From NCBI GenBank assembly GCA_026545765.1, contig CM048844.1, positions 21,584,237 through 21,648,236 on the forward strand: a stretch of DNA of 64,000 bases. The letters are read 5' to 3'. The notes under the pieces were generated by a model. That model did not search any database. It was not told the DNA's origin and saw nothing but the letters and a program-made list of their open reading frames with translations. A program made the position numbers and the translations under genes. Shown here one piece after another: positions 22,066 through 34,714 of this stretch. Each line of letters starts with the position of its first letter. Positions within the stretch are counted from its first letter, which is position 1. Source of the DNA: Plantago major (lineage: Eukaryota; Streptophyta; Magnoliopsida; Lamiales; Plantaginaceae).

Positions 22066-23763
22066 TTATTTCCGCGACAGCAAAGGTGGGATGCTTTGCT
22101 CATTTCTGAACAAGTTGGATGGATCAACCTTAGTCTTGACATGAACCAACCGTCTGAAGTTGTTATTGAAGTACTTGTATCCCCAAACGCTTGCTTGTCT
22201 GTAGCTTGTATTCCCTTGGCTGTTCATCCCAATATCAAGATCTCTGTAATTGAAATATGCTCTTCGAGGAGATTTTGATACATAAGGCTCCATGTAAGCA
22301 TAAAGATTCCGTATCCAACTCATGTGCCTTTCATATTCTTCACTATCACCAGAAAACCAGCCTACTCCATAATGGATCATGAACTTGACACCTGCCCTGT
22401 GAGGGAAAGGTGTTTCAGTTTCCGAGACCGTGTTTAGTATCCCTCCATACGGACTGAATTGCAGTTCAGCCTGATTTACGACTTCTTCATTCAAAAATCT
22501 CCAGATTCCTTCAAGACCACTTTCTGGAATTGGCTTCTGCACGTAGTCTGATTTAGCCTTGTAATATACTAGGTTCCCTTGAGTCCTATTCAGTAGAATT
22601 TCAGGTGCCACATTTCTAAGACCTGCAAAAAAGAGTGTGGAATCTATCCAACTCATTTCGATGCAGTCCTGCTCCACCAAACCCAACTCTGGAAAGTTTT
22701 CTTGCATTAAAGGTAAGAGATCATGAACACGACCGAGGTATAGAGTAGTGAAAGAGGCCTGTATGGTTCTGTTCCCAGTTACAGGAGATATTATGCTTCT
22801 TAAAAAGAGTCTAAGCAGAATGTTTTCATTAATACTGTCAGAAATGTATTGCCATTTATGTACTAGTTGAGTTGCATTCTGTTCCAGTGTTCGTGAAACA
22901 TTGAAAACAGTCACTGTCTCAGGTATTGTAATCAGGCTCACCTTAAATGCAATTACTATTCCGAAACTAGTACCTCCACCACCTCTAATTGCCCAAAACA
23001 AATCCTCACCCATAGACCTTCGATCCAACACCTGGCCATTTGCATCAATTAATCTTGCATCAATGATGTTATCAACGGCTATGCCATGCCTACGTGACAT
23101 CATGCCGTATCCTCCTCCACTGAAGTGTCCTCCAATGCCTACAGTTGGGCAAACACCTGCATGATCAAGTGGTTTGTCAGATATAACAAATAACAAGTCA
23201 CTGTTTGCAACCAACTAAACAAGCCTGATCTTATTTAACAGATGTGCCATTTAAGTACCTGCTGTGAAAGCAAGAGTCCTGCTTCTTTGTGCGATAGTAT
23301 AGTACAGTTGCCCAAGTGATGCTCCAGTTTGAACCCAAGCAGTATTATCTTCCTCATCTATCGAGATTGATTCAAAGTTTCTCATGTCAATCATGACAAA
23401 CGGGGTTTCAGAAGTCTGTGCAAGTCCCTCATAGTCATGTCCTCCACTTCGTACTCTAATCTGCACACCAAGCTTCTTGGAGCAATGAACTGCTGCTTGA
23501 ATTTCAGATTCATGATCAGGGGTGATGATCAGCATAGGCCTGAGCCTGGAGCTTGGTATATGCCGTTGATTTCGCACTGCGGATAGGAAAACCGAAGAGT
23601 AGGAAGCATTACTTGGAGTGTAGATATCATCAGTATCAGGTGCTGAATTTCTAAACTGGACAAGGCATTCAAGAAAATCATTGTTGGTATGATTTGAAGA
23701 AGCTGCCAAAATAAAAAGGTTTGCTGCTACGAAAAATAGAAATGTAACATTATGAGACTTCAT
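22066..23763 (-). CDS. BBE-like FAD-linked oxidoreductase, two exons (duplicate A)
   Basis: Exon 1 23763-23259, intron 23157-23258 (102 bp, GTACTT...CAG), exon 2 23156-22066; 531 residues. The phase-1 intron falls inside AG|VCPTVG, 51 coding bases upstream of the intron in the 6793-8480 gene. Signal peptide MKSHNVTFLFFVAANLFILA. Flavin residues: VRSGGHDYEG (His109) and Cys171 in [16 protein letters not shown]. The residue before the AG is Thr (FTAG) rather than the usual Pro. [57 protein letters not shown]. It is near-identical in arrangement to the gene at 29366-31067 and shares flanks with it on both sides, so the pair is a segmental duplication. Secreted oxidase or dehydrogenase; substrate unknown. 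Confidence 0.93.
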
Positions 23764-23826
23764 TTCTTGCCCTTTAATTATGATATCGATTAACTTAATT
23801 GGTGCTTATTGAGGATCAAGCTTCTC

Positions 23827-23836
23827 CTATATATAG
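23827..23836 (-). promoter_or_regulatory. Putative TATA box of the BBE-like gene at 22066-23763
   Basis: CTATATATAG lies 64-73 bases upstream of the ATG on the minus strand and is followed by the same GGAGAAGCTTGATCC leader region that the 29 kb copy keeps in slightly altered form. Confidence 0.5.
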
Positions 23837-26800
23837 AATATTGTATAGACTTTTATTAAGCCTGTTAAATGTTAAATTCAACAGTTCATATCAAGTTTGA
23901 TGACAATTCATGTTGCTTCTTGGAGTTGCTTAGTAAATGTCTTTGGTGATCTTATTTTTCTTGATGAATGTTAAAAATGTGGAAAATTTTAGCAAGCTCA
24001 GGTTGAATGGTAAGTTTTTTAGGGCTCGTGAACTTTCTTGGCAGTCAATGTAATAATATTATACTAGTATTATATACGTGGTACGCACGAATATTCGTGA
24101 GCTATCAAACATGATTGTTAGAAATTCAATTTTAATTGGATTGCTATCATTGTATTTTTTTATTAGTCTTCCAAATTTCTAGCTAAAATAGTTTAGATAG
24201 TTTCATAAGTGATCGAACCATGTTCTTTAAAAAAACTTTTTAATTTGGATTGTATGGATATAGAAAATTAATTGAACTTTTCAACTAATTTTGATGTGCT
24301 GAGTGACAAGAACCGGATCTGGTTTATTATAAATTTATAGACTATGAAATCAAAATAGAACCAAAATAGATGGGGTTACATTTGCTGATATTTCTTTAGT
24401 CCAAATATCTATGTTTACTTTAGTTGATTTTCTTCTTATCCAGTTTATAGTCTCCTTTTGGGGTTATATATTTTTTGCAGATTTTCAACTAAATTGTGAT
24501 CAGTTTGTGATAATCGGATCTGGTAGGGTTACATTTGCTGATTTTTCATGTCTACAAGAATATAAGAATATGAAAATAGTAGAAGGAACTAGAAGCTCAA
24601 GAAGATAGAACATCTTGTTGTAAATTTTAATTATTAATGGGTTTCTATAAACCACCATGAATGTAACAACTCTTTGCGATTGAATAAAAGTCCTTAAATA
24701 ATGCAATATTGTTCATATCATTGTAGGGGCCGTGGTGCGAATTTAGTTGATTTTCTTCCAAATAAAGTTTATAGTTTACTTTTAGGTGACATAATATTTT
24801 GCAAAATTATTGAACGCTAAGTCTCTGATTAATATATTTTTGTCACGACCTGATTAGTCAATTTATATAAAATGATGTGATCATATTTGATAAAAATAAG
24901 GTGATTTGACTACAATAAGTATGTTTGATTAATTTCGATAAGGTAAGTACTCAGATACTGATATATATATTTTCAAAACGGTGACTGATCAACTACCAGT
25001 CACCTTATCAACGGCTAAATTAGAAAGTAGTACAACCTTGAAGAGAAGAATTGATTAAGAGACAACACACATTTTTGTTGTTGATCTTGCTACAACATTG
25101 TTAAATGTGTGGTTAGAATTGATTGTTGGCAAATATGAAAAAACGATCATACCCTTATCTAATATGAGTTACAAAATTTATTATGAAGACATTAATTAAG
25201 CTGGAGTATATGTAAAATGTAACTGTAAACACATATCAATATCATTTCAGACATATGTCAGTGTCAATACATATATATGTCCGTAGCATTAACGGATATG
25301 TTCAGAATCTGACACTTGTAGACATTTATCAGTAACTTTTCAGACATATATCTATACCGGTACTAACATATGTTCGTGGTATATGAACATGTTCGAAATC
25401 TGCACTAGTAGACATATATCAATAGATTAAACATGAAGTGTGAAGTTTTTGAATCAATAAAACATTATGGACAATGAGCAAAGTTGTAGAAAGTGTTAAA
25501 TATATTTATTGATATTTAAATTTAGATGGTTTTGGTAAGTTTGACTTGCAACATTTAAGCTCAAGGGTATGAATGGAAAATCCATTATGAGTTGGGATTT
25601 TCTATTTTTAGATTAGCTTCGTACCGACCTAAATACAGGTCTCCGTTGGATGATCGTCAGGTACGATCTTACAAATTATCTTATATTAATTATATTTAAA
25701 TAGTAAAATATAGATGTACCACTATACCCTTCTCAAGTGTAATTAGATTTAATAAATAGAACTTTATTACAAATTACAAAATTTCAATTCTATCCTTATG
25801 TCAAGCATACATATATTTAATCATTCCACCGTTTTCAGTATCACTCATCTTGTTCATCATTTTATACTCGCTTCATCGAGTAGGTACCGGCGGCCGTAGA
25901 ACGTGACCAGCGCACCTAATCTCCAGTCGCAACTCTAACCCATTTCAACATCCATTTCCCCTATTTCACCATACGAGAATTTCTTCAATTCAAATATACG
26001 GTGATTTCTTCCTTTGGCGGTGCTCGAACTTCAGATCCTAAGTAACTAAAAGAATGAAACAAATTATACATGTGCTTGGGAAATTCAATTAGGAAGTTAC
26101 AAGTGATTCCCGCAATACGATTAGAGGAGTGTGGGAAATCAATTAGGAAGAAAGAGAGAATGAGCAATAAACATTATAATGGCGCTTGAGAATGAAATTA
26201 ATTAGTATCTCTTTTTGTGAGTGTCTCGGTCAGAAAATATGTCAATCCAACAATTTCGATTGCCTATTAAAATTGGAGAAATCTCGTAAGAGATGAGATG
26301 ATGATGAATTAGGGTTCTTCACTTGGTAATTATCTGCAATGTTGATGACCGAGCTTTAATGTCTTGTTTGATGGTTTTGTATTAATTATCTACTTTGTTC
26401 CTTATCAATTAAAGTTATATATGTAACTTTATAAATTGAAATGATTTATTATATATCACGTTATAAAAAAGGTTACTAATATATTAAGGACATTATAGTC
26501 AATGTATATTTTATGTTTATTTTTAATTTTCAAAAAATAATTTATAATAATGTCGTACAAAAAAAAATTATTGATTAAATGATTTCGAACCAATTTTAAT
26601 GGTTCAGATTGAATTAAATGCTTAGTATAGCGATCTAAGTGGCGACTGTTTCGTTTCAAGTGCGTAATAGAAAAACCCGAATGAGTTTGTACTAAAATAA
26701 GTAAAATTTGTTTTAGTAGTCCACAATCAATAAAAGGTATTAAAGTTGTACTTCCTTCAACATTCTCCCCTTATCAACTATCAATCACCTTATCATGTTT

Positions 26801-28063
26801 GCACGACATATATGGGTGGCAGCATCCAACATAGACCACGTAGAGAACAAACAAGCAGCCTAAACATGGTTGATACAACAACTAGTCCAGATTCAATATC
26901 ATCAGATGGATTATAAGCTTGTCTACCTGATGCACATTCTGCTCCGGTTTTTTGAATTTCACATTCCTGGTTGATTACTTCGTTCACATGCTGACCGAAG
27001 GCCTCATTTAATTAAAATGTCCAGACTGTTACTCGTTTTGTAAACTTCTACCTTAGCATTTTCAAAGAACTTTTACCATTGGAAAATGGTCATAATTAAT
27101 TTACCACTGGAAATGATCAAATGGTATAATAACATATCATCATGTAGCTTGAGATTTATGGACTTATGGTTTTCTAAATATTAGGCTTTTGATACCACAA
27201 CCATGATCGTAGAATATGCATTGAGTGAATTCTTCTATAGATTTATGGGACGGGATTGAAATATAGTTTTTTTGCGTAATACTAATTTGCAGTTTGCCAT
27301 CTCAACTCTCTCTTTAACAGTCAATGATGTGTTACTCTTTTTTACTTTTTTCCCTTTTTGAGTTCACTATTAGAATTTATGTTGTGAAACCCGGTGGGTC
27401 GATCTGGTTCAACCGTGACTCGGAGGCTAAGACGGTCCGAAAACCCCCACAAACCCGGAAAAACTCGCTGCCCGGTAAAAACCGGGTTGAACCGGTTAAA
27501 AATTAAAAAAAAAAAAAATACCGACCAAATTAAGCGAGACAATATCCCCAAAATCATCCTTCCGCCTTTTGAACCACATTAGTTATTGGTTTCTACCTAG
27601 CTTCTACCCAAATAATCCCTTTGCCTGTGAATTTACTGATGACCTTAGAAACTGACTCGATTTGGGGTTAAGAAATTGAAGAATTGGTAAAAGTAAGAAA
27701 TATATGAGTTAGTTGAATTTAAAAGAAGAAGATGGAGGATTGGTAAGAATTTAGTAGAAGCACCACACTGATGCAAGAGAGTAATGGATGAAGAAGGAAA
27801 TGATAGATGATGAGAGGAAGGGCAAACCCGGTGAATCTCCATATCTTGTAAATTGTGGTTTGGCTATTGGCACGATACACGAGATACATATAGTCATTTA
27901 TATAATATAGAAAATATTAAAGATTTAAATTAGCCTACTACACCACTACTACTACTACGAAATAATAAGCCTATTAGTTATCTATTATCAATAAATTGTA
28001 GTAAAAAGTTTGTATTACAAGGTTTTTATTATATATTATATTTTTATAAAAAATTATATTATA
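23837..28063. other. AT-rich intergenic DNA between the duplicated BBE genes
   Basis: No gene supported. Contents: promoter-side flank shared with the 31-32.4 kb region up to about 24420; an imperfect internal duplication of an 80-base stretch (GTTGATTTTCTTC ... CAGTTTATAG, near 24420 and 24745); a decayed tandem pair of about 110 bases at 25240-25425 built on CAGACATATRTC and ATGTTCRGAATCTG; a GC-richer stretch at 27385-27505 with inverted ACCCGGTGG/CCGGGTTGAACCGG blocks that may be a decayed DNA transposon end; and from about 27240 sequence resembling the 3' flank of the duplicated block (GACGGGATTGAAAT against GACTGGGATTGGAAT near 21400). Confidence 0.45.
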
Positions 28064-28669
28064 CTCCCTCCTATTCATATTATAAGATGTTTTAAATTTT
28101 TCACATAAATTAATACAATTCTCTCTTCATTTATAGCTTTGATAAAAGATTGAAAACAAAAATGTTAGTGTCTTGGATAAATAAATCTACCAATAAAATA
28201 TGAGAAATATACTTACCTTTTGTAGAGTCCAACACAAAATAAATGAATAACAATTAAATAAATGGGTTAGTTGCATAGAAAATGATGAAAACACAAAATC
28301 ACATGATATAATCTCCTAAAAACATACTCCCTCCATTTCAGAAAAAATGTTACATTTTGACTTTGACCGGTCAACTGTCTTCGAGTTTGACCACAAATTA
28401 CTCATAAACAATAATAGTTAATAATTTAATAAAATCATATAACAAAAATTTAATTACTAAATTTTCATTATATAATTTTAATAATTTATTTATTAATATC
28501 GTTTAAGAGTAAATTATGATCAAACGCGGAGACAGTTGACCGCAGAATAGTAAAATGTAACACTTTTTCTAAAATTGAGGGAGTATTATATTAAGCAAAT
28601 AGTCAATAAGCCAAAACATCTTATAAAAAGAAGATATCCATTTTCCCAGAGAGACGGAATATGAGGGAG
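28064..28669. mobile_element. Stowaway-like MITE carrying a nested second MITE
   Basis: Outer ends: TA|CTCCCTCCTATTCATATTATAAG at left and, inverted, CTCCCTCATATTCCGTCTCTC...CTTTTTATAAGATGTTTT at right, then TA at 28670-28671. The shared ATAAGATGTTTT shows they are one pair. About 350 bases of the span is outer element; the rest is the inner element at 28327-28583. Confidence 0.75.
28327..28583. mobile_element. Stowaway-like MITE, 257 bp, nested
   Basis: Clean copy of the element at 8834-9090: TA|CTCCCTCCATTTCAGAAAAA...TTTTTCTAAAATTGAGGGAG|TA. It sits inside the outer MITE and is therefore the younger insertion. Confidence 0.88.
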
Positions 28670-29365
28670 TAGTAGGTTGACTCGAGTTAACCCAAGTTGA
28701 CCCGGTTAAACCTCTCTCGGTAGGTAAGCTGGGTCGATCACCGGGTCCGGGTTTTAAAACATAGATTAGAATATTCAGAAAGCTAGCAACGGACAACAAT
28801 GTTTAGAAGACTATAAAAGGCAACTGGGGACTCGATTGAATAAAAGAGAGATTTGGGCCGCATTTAAAATTAAAAACCATACAAGAAAAAAGTGGTACAC
28901 CTTGCCTTAGATATTGTACTTCCCAAAACATAGGGGTTTTTTTATCAATTACATTTCAGTTAGTTTTCTTCTTCGCAATAGTGTAAATCCTTCTATAAAG
29001 AAAATCGTCTCAATGGGATTTTAAACATTCTTGATTCTTCTCTTTACTGCAATACGTATCACATATTGTTATTGTTTCAATGGTGTAATCTTTCTACATT
29101 GAATAAAAATTCAATCTTTTGGTTTGTTTATGAAGCTCACTATGTTCTGTACTGTATTTCCGTTTCTCTTCTTATTTTGTGTATGATTGTACAGAGCAAT
29201 AAATGATTGAAGAAGCAAGACAAAGGCCAGTAACTACTACGAAAGAATAATCAATTGTGTAGTATAGATTGTTTCTATATATAAGCCCTTATTACATAAT
29301 AATATACGCTCGTTTATTTAAGATTCAGTGATGGGCATCAATAATGATAGTACTACTAGCTAAGT

Positions 29366-31067
29366 TTATTTCCGCGACAGCAAAGGCGGGATGCTTTGCT
29401 CATTTCTGAACAAGTTGGATGGATCGATCTTAGTCTTGACACGAACCAATCGTCTGAAGTTGTTCTTGAAGTACTTGTACCCCCAAACGCTTGCTTGTCT
29501 GTAGCTTGTATTCCCTTGGTTGTTCATCCCAATATCAAGATCTCTGTAATTGAAATATGCTCTTCGAGGAGATTTTGATACATAAGGCTCCATGTAAGCA
29601 TAAAGATTCCGTATCCAATTCATGTGCCTTTCAGATTCTTCATTATCACCAGGAATCCAGACTACACCGTAATGGATCATGAACCTGACACCTTCCCTGT
29701 GAGGAAAAGGCGTTTCGGATTCTGAGACCGTGTTCAGTACCCCTCCATATGGACTCAATTGCAGTGAAGCCTGATTTACGATTTCTTCGTTCAAAAATCT
29801 CCAGATTCCTTCAAGACCACTTTCTGAAATGGGTTGCTGCACGTAGTCCGATTTACCCTTGAAGTTTCTTAGGATCCCTTGAGTCCTATTCAGTAGAATT
29901 TCGTGTGACACATTTCTAAGACCTGCAAAAAAGAGTGTGGAATCTATCCAACTCATTTCGATGCAGTCTTGCTCCACCAAACCCAACTCAGGAAAGTTCA
30001 CTTGCATTAAAGGTAAGAGATCATGAACACGACCGAGGTATAGAGTAGTGAAAGAGGCTTGTATGGTTCTGTTCCCGGTTACAGGAGATATTATGCTCCT
30101 TAAGAAAAGTCTAAGCAGAAGGTTTTCATCAATGCTATCAGCAATATACTGCCATTTATGTACTAGTTGAGTCGCGTTCTGTTCCAATGTTCGTGAAACA
30201 TTGAAAACAGTCACTGTCTCAGGTACTGTAATCAGGTTCACCTTAAACGCGATAACTATTCCGAAACTTGTACCTCCACCACCTCTAATTGCCCAAAACA
30301 AATCCTCACCCATAGATCTCCGATCCAATACTCGGCCATTTGCATCAATTAATCTCGCATCAATGATGTTATCAACGGCTATGCCATGCCTACGGGACAT
30401 CATGCCATATCCTCCTCCACTGAAGTGTCCTCCAACGCCTACAGTGGGGCAAACGCCTGCATGATCAAGTGGTTTGTCAGATATAACAAATAACAAGTGA
30501 CTGTTTGCAAACAACTAAACAAGCCAAATATTATTTAACAGCTGTGTCATTTAATTAAGTACCTGATGTGAAAGCAAGAGTCCTGCTTCTTTGCGCGATA
30601 GTATAGTACAGTTGCCCAAGTGATGCTCCGGTTTGAACCCAAGCACTATTATCTTCCTCATTAATCGATATTGATTCAAAGTTTCTCATGTCTATCATGA
30701 CGAATGGGGTTTCAGAAGTTTGTGCAAGTCCCTCATAGTCATGTCCACCGCTTCGTACTCTAATCTGCACACCAAGCTTCTTGGAGCAATGAACTGCCGC
30801 TTGAATTTCAGATTCATGATCAGGGGTGATAATCAGCATGGGCCTCAGCCTGGAGCTTGGTATGTGCCGTTGATTTCGGACTGCGGATAGGAAAACCGAA
30901 GAGTAGGAAGCATTACTTGGAGTTAAGATATCATCAGCATCAGGTGCTGAATTTCTAAACTGGAGAAGGCATTCAAGAAAATCAGTGTTGGTATGATTTG
31001 AAGAAGCTGCCAAGATAAAAAGGTTTGCTGCTAGAAAAAGTAGAAATGTAACACTATGAGACTTCAT
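29366..31067 (-). CDS. BBE-like FAD-linked oxidoreductase, two exons (duplicate B)
   Basis: Exon 1 31067-30563, intron 30457-30562 (106 bp), exon 2 30456-29366; 531 residues, the same length and phase-1 intron position (AG|VCPTVG) as the 22 kb copy. Signal peptide [46 protein letters not shown] with the second flavin-linking Cys; [51 protein letters not shown] at the end. It differs from duplicate A by scattered substitutions, mostly in the second half (for example VVWIPGDNEESERHMNW against VGWFSGDSEEYERHMSW), with no disabling change. Probably functional; substrate unknown. Confidence 0.93.
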
Positions 31068-31127
31068 TTCTTGATTTTTAATTATGATATGAATTAACTT
31101 GGTGCTTATTGAGGATCAAGCTTAACC

Positions 31128-31141
31128 TATTTATAAAATAT
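31128..31141 (-). promoter_or_regulatory. Putative TATA box of the BBE-like gene at 29366-31067
   Basis: On the minus strand TATTTTATAAATAG lies about 60-75 bases before the ATG, at the place of CTATATATAG in the sister gene. The core differs by several substitutions, so expression of the two copies may differ. Confidence 0.45.
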
Positions 31142-31432
31142 TGTTTACAGACTTTTATTAAACCTGTTTAATATTAAATTCAACCGTTCATATCACGTTT
31201 GATGACAATTCATGTTGCTTCTTGGAGTTGCTTACTAAATTTCTTTGATGATCTTATCATTTGTTGATGAATGTTAAGCATGAGGACAAACTGAGCAAGC
31301 TTAGGTTGAATTGTAAGCTATTTAGGGCTGGTGAACTTTCTTTTCAGTCGATGCAATAATATTTATACTACTCCACTATACAAGTGTTAGAAATTCATTT
31401 TTAATTGTAAGTTGATTAGAAATTCAATATTT

Positions 31433-32006
31433 CATGATGTATATACATTTAATTACTAATCACCACGGTAGCAATATAATTACTCCCAAGTATATTGTCA
31501 CCGTATACTCTAGAATTTGTCTTCGTACCTGTGTACTTAAGAGAGTGTATGGATTAGTCCCTCTGACCGGCTTAATTGCTTTAGACAAGTACGAATTAGA
31601 CTCAACTATCGAAGAGGCTCTTCGAACGTTCTATGTTCGACTCTCTCGGATATGGAGGTTGGATTGCAGTGAATACGTACCTCTTAAATGGAGAAGTTGG
31701 GAGGTATATATAGGGAAAGCTTCAGGATAACCTTCGATGATATCTGGAATCTTGACACCATTATACTTTCATATGACGTGGTGCTATGGTGGCTTCGGTC
31801 ATGCCGGTTTGGTCCACGGCCTTTGTTCAGTCCATGGTCCGCAGTACTCTGGTTGTGCATCGTGCTCATCCGTAGGGCAAATGTTGTCATACGAGATAGG
31901 ATTGTCCATGGTCCAAGACCGTTGGTCGGCTCAGGATGATTAAGACATAATTATCCTCATAAAGTAAGTTTCCGTCCGGATTATGAATATCTCGTATAGT
32001 CTACCA
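31433..32006. mobile_element. Unclassified 574-bp insertion, 9-bp TSD TCAATATTT
   Basis: Compared with the flank of the sister BBE gene, this segment is extra. TCAATATTT occurs at 31424-31432 and again at 32007-32015. Ends are CATGATGTATA and, inverted, TGGTAGACTATA, only weakly similar. In complement it has a CCCTATATATACC TATA-like region. A 9-bp duplication suggests a Mutator-type element without good TIRs; an LTR-type origin is the alternative. Open frames inside have no recognisable match. Confidence 0.5.
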
Positions 32007-32214
32007 TCAATATTTTTAATTAGTCTTCCAAATTTCTAGCTAAAACTTTAAATAGTTTCATAAGTTGTCCGTGTTTCATTAAGAAAACTTTTAATTTGAA
32101 TTGTATATATATATGGATAGAAAATTAATTGAACTTTTCAACTAATTATGATGTGATCAGTTGACGACTATCGGATCTGGTTTGTTATAAATTTATAGAC
32201 TATAATATGAAACA

Positions 32215-32309
32215 TAGGCTGTTTTCTTTTCAACTGAAATTTACTGAACTAAACTGAACTGAACTGTAGTATAAATATAACTAAGCAGAACTGAACTGAA
32301 CAGAGTCTA
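32215..32309. mobile_element. Small MITE, AGGCT...CAACTGAA family
   Basis: TAGGCTGTTTTCTTTTCAACTG at left, runs of CTGAACTGAACTG inside, and AACTGAACAGAGTCTA at right. It belongs with the elements at 45806-46652 and 47960-48220. Confidence 0.5.
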
Positions 32310-32441
32310 AAATAGATAGGGTTACATTTGCTGATATTTCTTTAGTTCAAATATCTCTATGTTTACATACGGTGGGGCGATTATAGTCAATTTTCTTCCA
32401 GTCCAGTTTATAGTTGGTTTCTGATTCCACTCAAATTAAGA

Positions 32442-32605
32442 TTTTTTTTTTTCTTTTTTAACATCAAACTATTAATCTTCATATCACAAATAGAATCAAG
32501 AAAACGTACAAGAAGAAAGAACGAAATAAACCTCCTACCGAACCACACGACGAGCTAGTTTATGAGCTAGGGAATTTTCGTCACGTGGAATAAACTCTAA
32601 ACTAA
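32442..32605 (-). mobile_element. 3' tail of a LINE, minus strand
   Basis: In complement, the sequence encodes the last residues of a LINE ORF2 RNase H region (EFIPRDENSLAHKLARRVV, then stop) followed by about 100 bases of 3' UTR and a poly(A) tail, visible as the T run at 32442-32459. Strongly 5'-truncated, as is usual for target-primed insertions. Confidence 0.7.
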
Positions 32606-32639
32606 AAAAAGTAAAAAAAAAAAAACAAAAAAAAATAAA

Positions 32640-34714
32640 AAAAGAAATGGGGTAAAAGCCATTGAATTGAATGGCGGGACATAGTCAATTTGGTGGGAGA
32701 GTCCGATTGGTTTATATCAAATTGTAAAAAGATAATAGGTGATGGGGGGAATACAAGCTTTTGGGAGTAGGCGTGGGGACCTTTAGAGAGGTGTCTAAAG
32801 GATTTGTATCCAAGATTGTTTAGATTAGAGGTAAATAAGTTGTGTAGTATTAAAGAGAGGGTGGTGATGAGGGACTCGGCTTTGGGTTGTAATTGGGAGT
32901 GGGCTAGAGATTTATTTGAGAGATAAGGAGAGGTGGTGAAGGTGATTGAGTCTTATGTGAATAATTTGTTGTTAAAAGAGGGTGAAATTGATAAATGGGT
33001 TTGGAAAGGTGAAAAAGATTGTATGTATACTACAAATGATGGATATAGAAAATTACATAGGATAGAGGAAGTAAGTTCTTTGAGAAGGTGGGTTCCGGTA
33101 ATTTGGAATAGGTTAGTCCCGGCCAAAGTCAATGCTTTTGTGTGAAAATTACTTCAAAATAAAATACCTTCAAAAGATAACTTGGAAAAGAGAGGTGTTT
33201 TTTTGGGTGTAGATAACCGATCTTGTAAAAATTGTGATAGTGGGGAGATAGAAACGGTGTGGCACATATTTGGTGAGTGTCCGTTTGTAGTTAAAGTGTG
33301 AGATTTATTCTATGCTTGGGTGGATAGTGAAAGAGTCGAAGGAAATAATCTATTGTTGTTTTTGGAGAATCATGTGCTTAAATGTAATTTTAAACAAAAG
33401 GAGATTTGGCAAGTGATTTGGCATGCTTGTGTGTGGTCGATTTGGTTGAGGTGTAATGAGGGAATTTATCGAGACTGTAGAGAAACCCCATGGAATTTGA
33501 TGGAAAAAATTAAGATCATGAGTTGGACTTGGTTGAAAGGACATGCTTTGTTAGATGATTATAATATGATTGATTCTTGGCTTTTGGAGCCAAAATTGTG
33601 TTTTTAGTATGGACAGGTGTTGAATTCTAGAGAACAGAGATAGAGTAAAAGGTGCAGAATGTGTTGGTCGATGAGAGGAAGATTGAGTCGAAGCGGATAG
33701 TGGATTGGAAGGAAAAAATGGGACTGCGGCAATCATTGATGGTGTCAATAGAGATGATGATGATGAGGGAATAAGTGTGAGTTGACTTTGATGGAAGGCA
33801 TCACGTGAATGGTAAGAGCAAAGGTAGTGGAAAGTGCTTTTGGAATCTTTCTTTTGTAACAGGTGGTTTTAATTGTTAATGATGGATTAAGGACTAACCT
33901 GGTGGGGAGATTGTGGATTTGTGACTCTAAATGCAGGTTAAAGGAACAAGGGGAGCAATTGCCGAGGAGAACAGATTGGAGCCGAGGTTTGGAAAATCTG
34001 ATGGGTAAGTGACTTGATTAGTGGTGTTTGTAAACTTATAATTAAGTTGAAACTTGAGGATCTAGACCAATGTGATTTAGTTTTAAATATCTCGAGGTGT
34101 CCCAATTGGATGTAGTCCACTATAAATTGACGGCTCAAGTGTTCTTCGGACATGTATCTACCTTGGTATTGACGGATGGGTGCCCTTGATCACATCTTAA
34201 ATTGCTTGCCATTTGACTTGAAAGATAGCATAGGGTGGAGGAATGTGATTAAGAATGGGCCCGGAGTGGATCTGTGCTGCTAGTCATCACCGTTGTCGTG
34301 GTGGGCGTGTCCAGATACTATCCAATATCGGCCTCGAGTCGTGAGGGTTGATGGATGCGTATACCAAACTATCATGCACAAAAGTGCGGACTTCGGTAAA
34401 ACAGACACTACCGGATTATTTTAATGAGTTGACGGTGGATCTTGTATAAGCTCTTGAGACTATTGGTGATGAATGGGTACACTTGGATTCAAGAAGATGG
34501 ATATGGCTCCCTTTATTCGGTGGGGATGGCATAGGATAGGAATTTTGAGGTATAGGATTTTGATGTATAACTTTTGGGGATTACTTAGATGAAGTGAGTT
34601 GGATGTTGGTATTGGATTCGGTCAATTGATCATGTAATTAATTTTGAGCATTTCTTATGCTCTATAAGTCGATGATTATTAATAAAATTTTGCTGATTCA
34701 AAAAAAAAAAAAAA
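32640..34714 (+). mobile_element. 5'-truncated, decayed LINE (zinc-binding RT domain and 3' UTR)
   Basis: Broken plus-strand frames encode the region after reverse transcriptase: SDWFISNCKKIIGDGGNTSFW, then IDKWVWKGEKDCMYTTNDGY, RWVPVIWNRLVPAKVNAFV, and the zinc-binding RT domain KNCDSGEIETVWHIFGECPFV, ending LLEPKLCF near 33607. Stops interrupt it at about 32770, 32924, 33143 and 33300. A long 3' region ends in a poly(A) run at 34700-34714. No endonuclease or RT core is present. Confidence 0.75.

Noticed and set aside
26793-26987. Possible BBE exon fragment (NEVINQECEIQ against NEEVVNQAELQ)
   Set aside because: The resemblance covers about ten residues and nothing before or after it matches; likely chance.
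27324-27582. Short frames with KPGKTRCPVKTGLNR-type sequence
   Set aside because: GC-rich inverted ACCCGG/CCGGGT blocks of a decayed repeat create them; no coding signature.
31434-31939. Overlapping open frames that might be a small gene
   Set aside because: They fall inside the 574-bp insertion with a 9-bp duplication and resemble nothing known.
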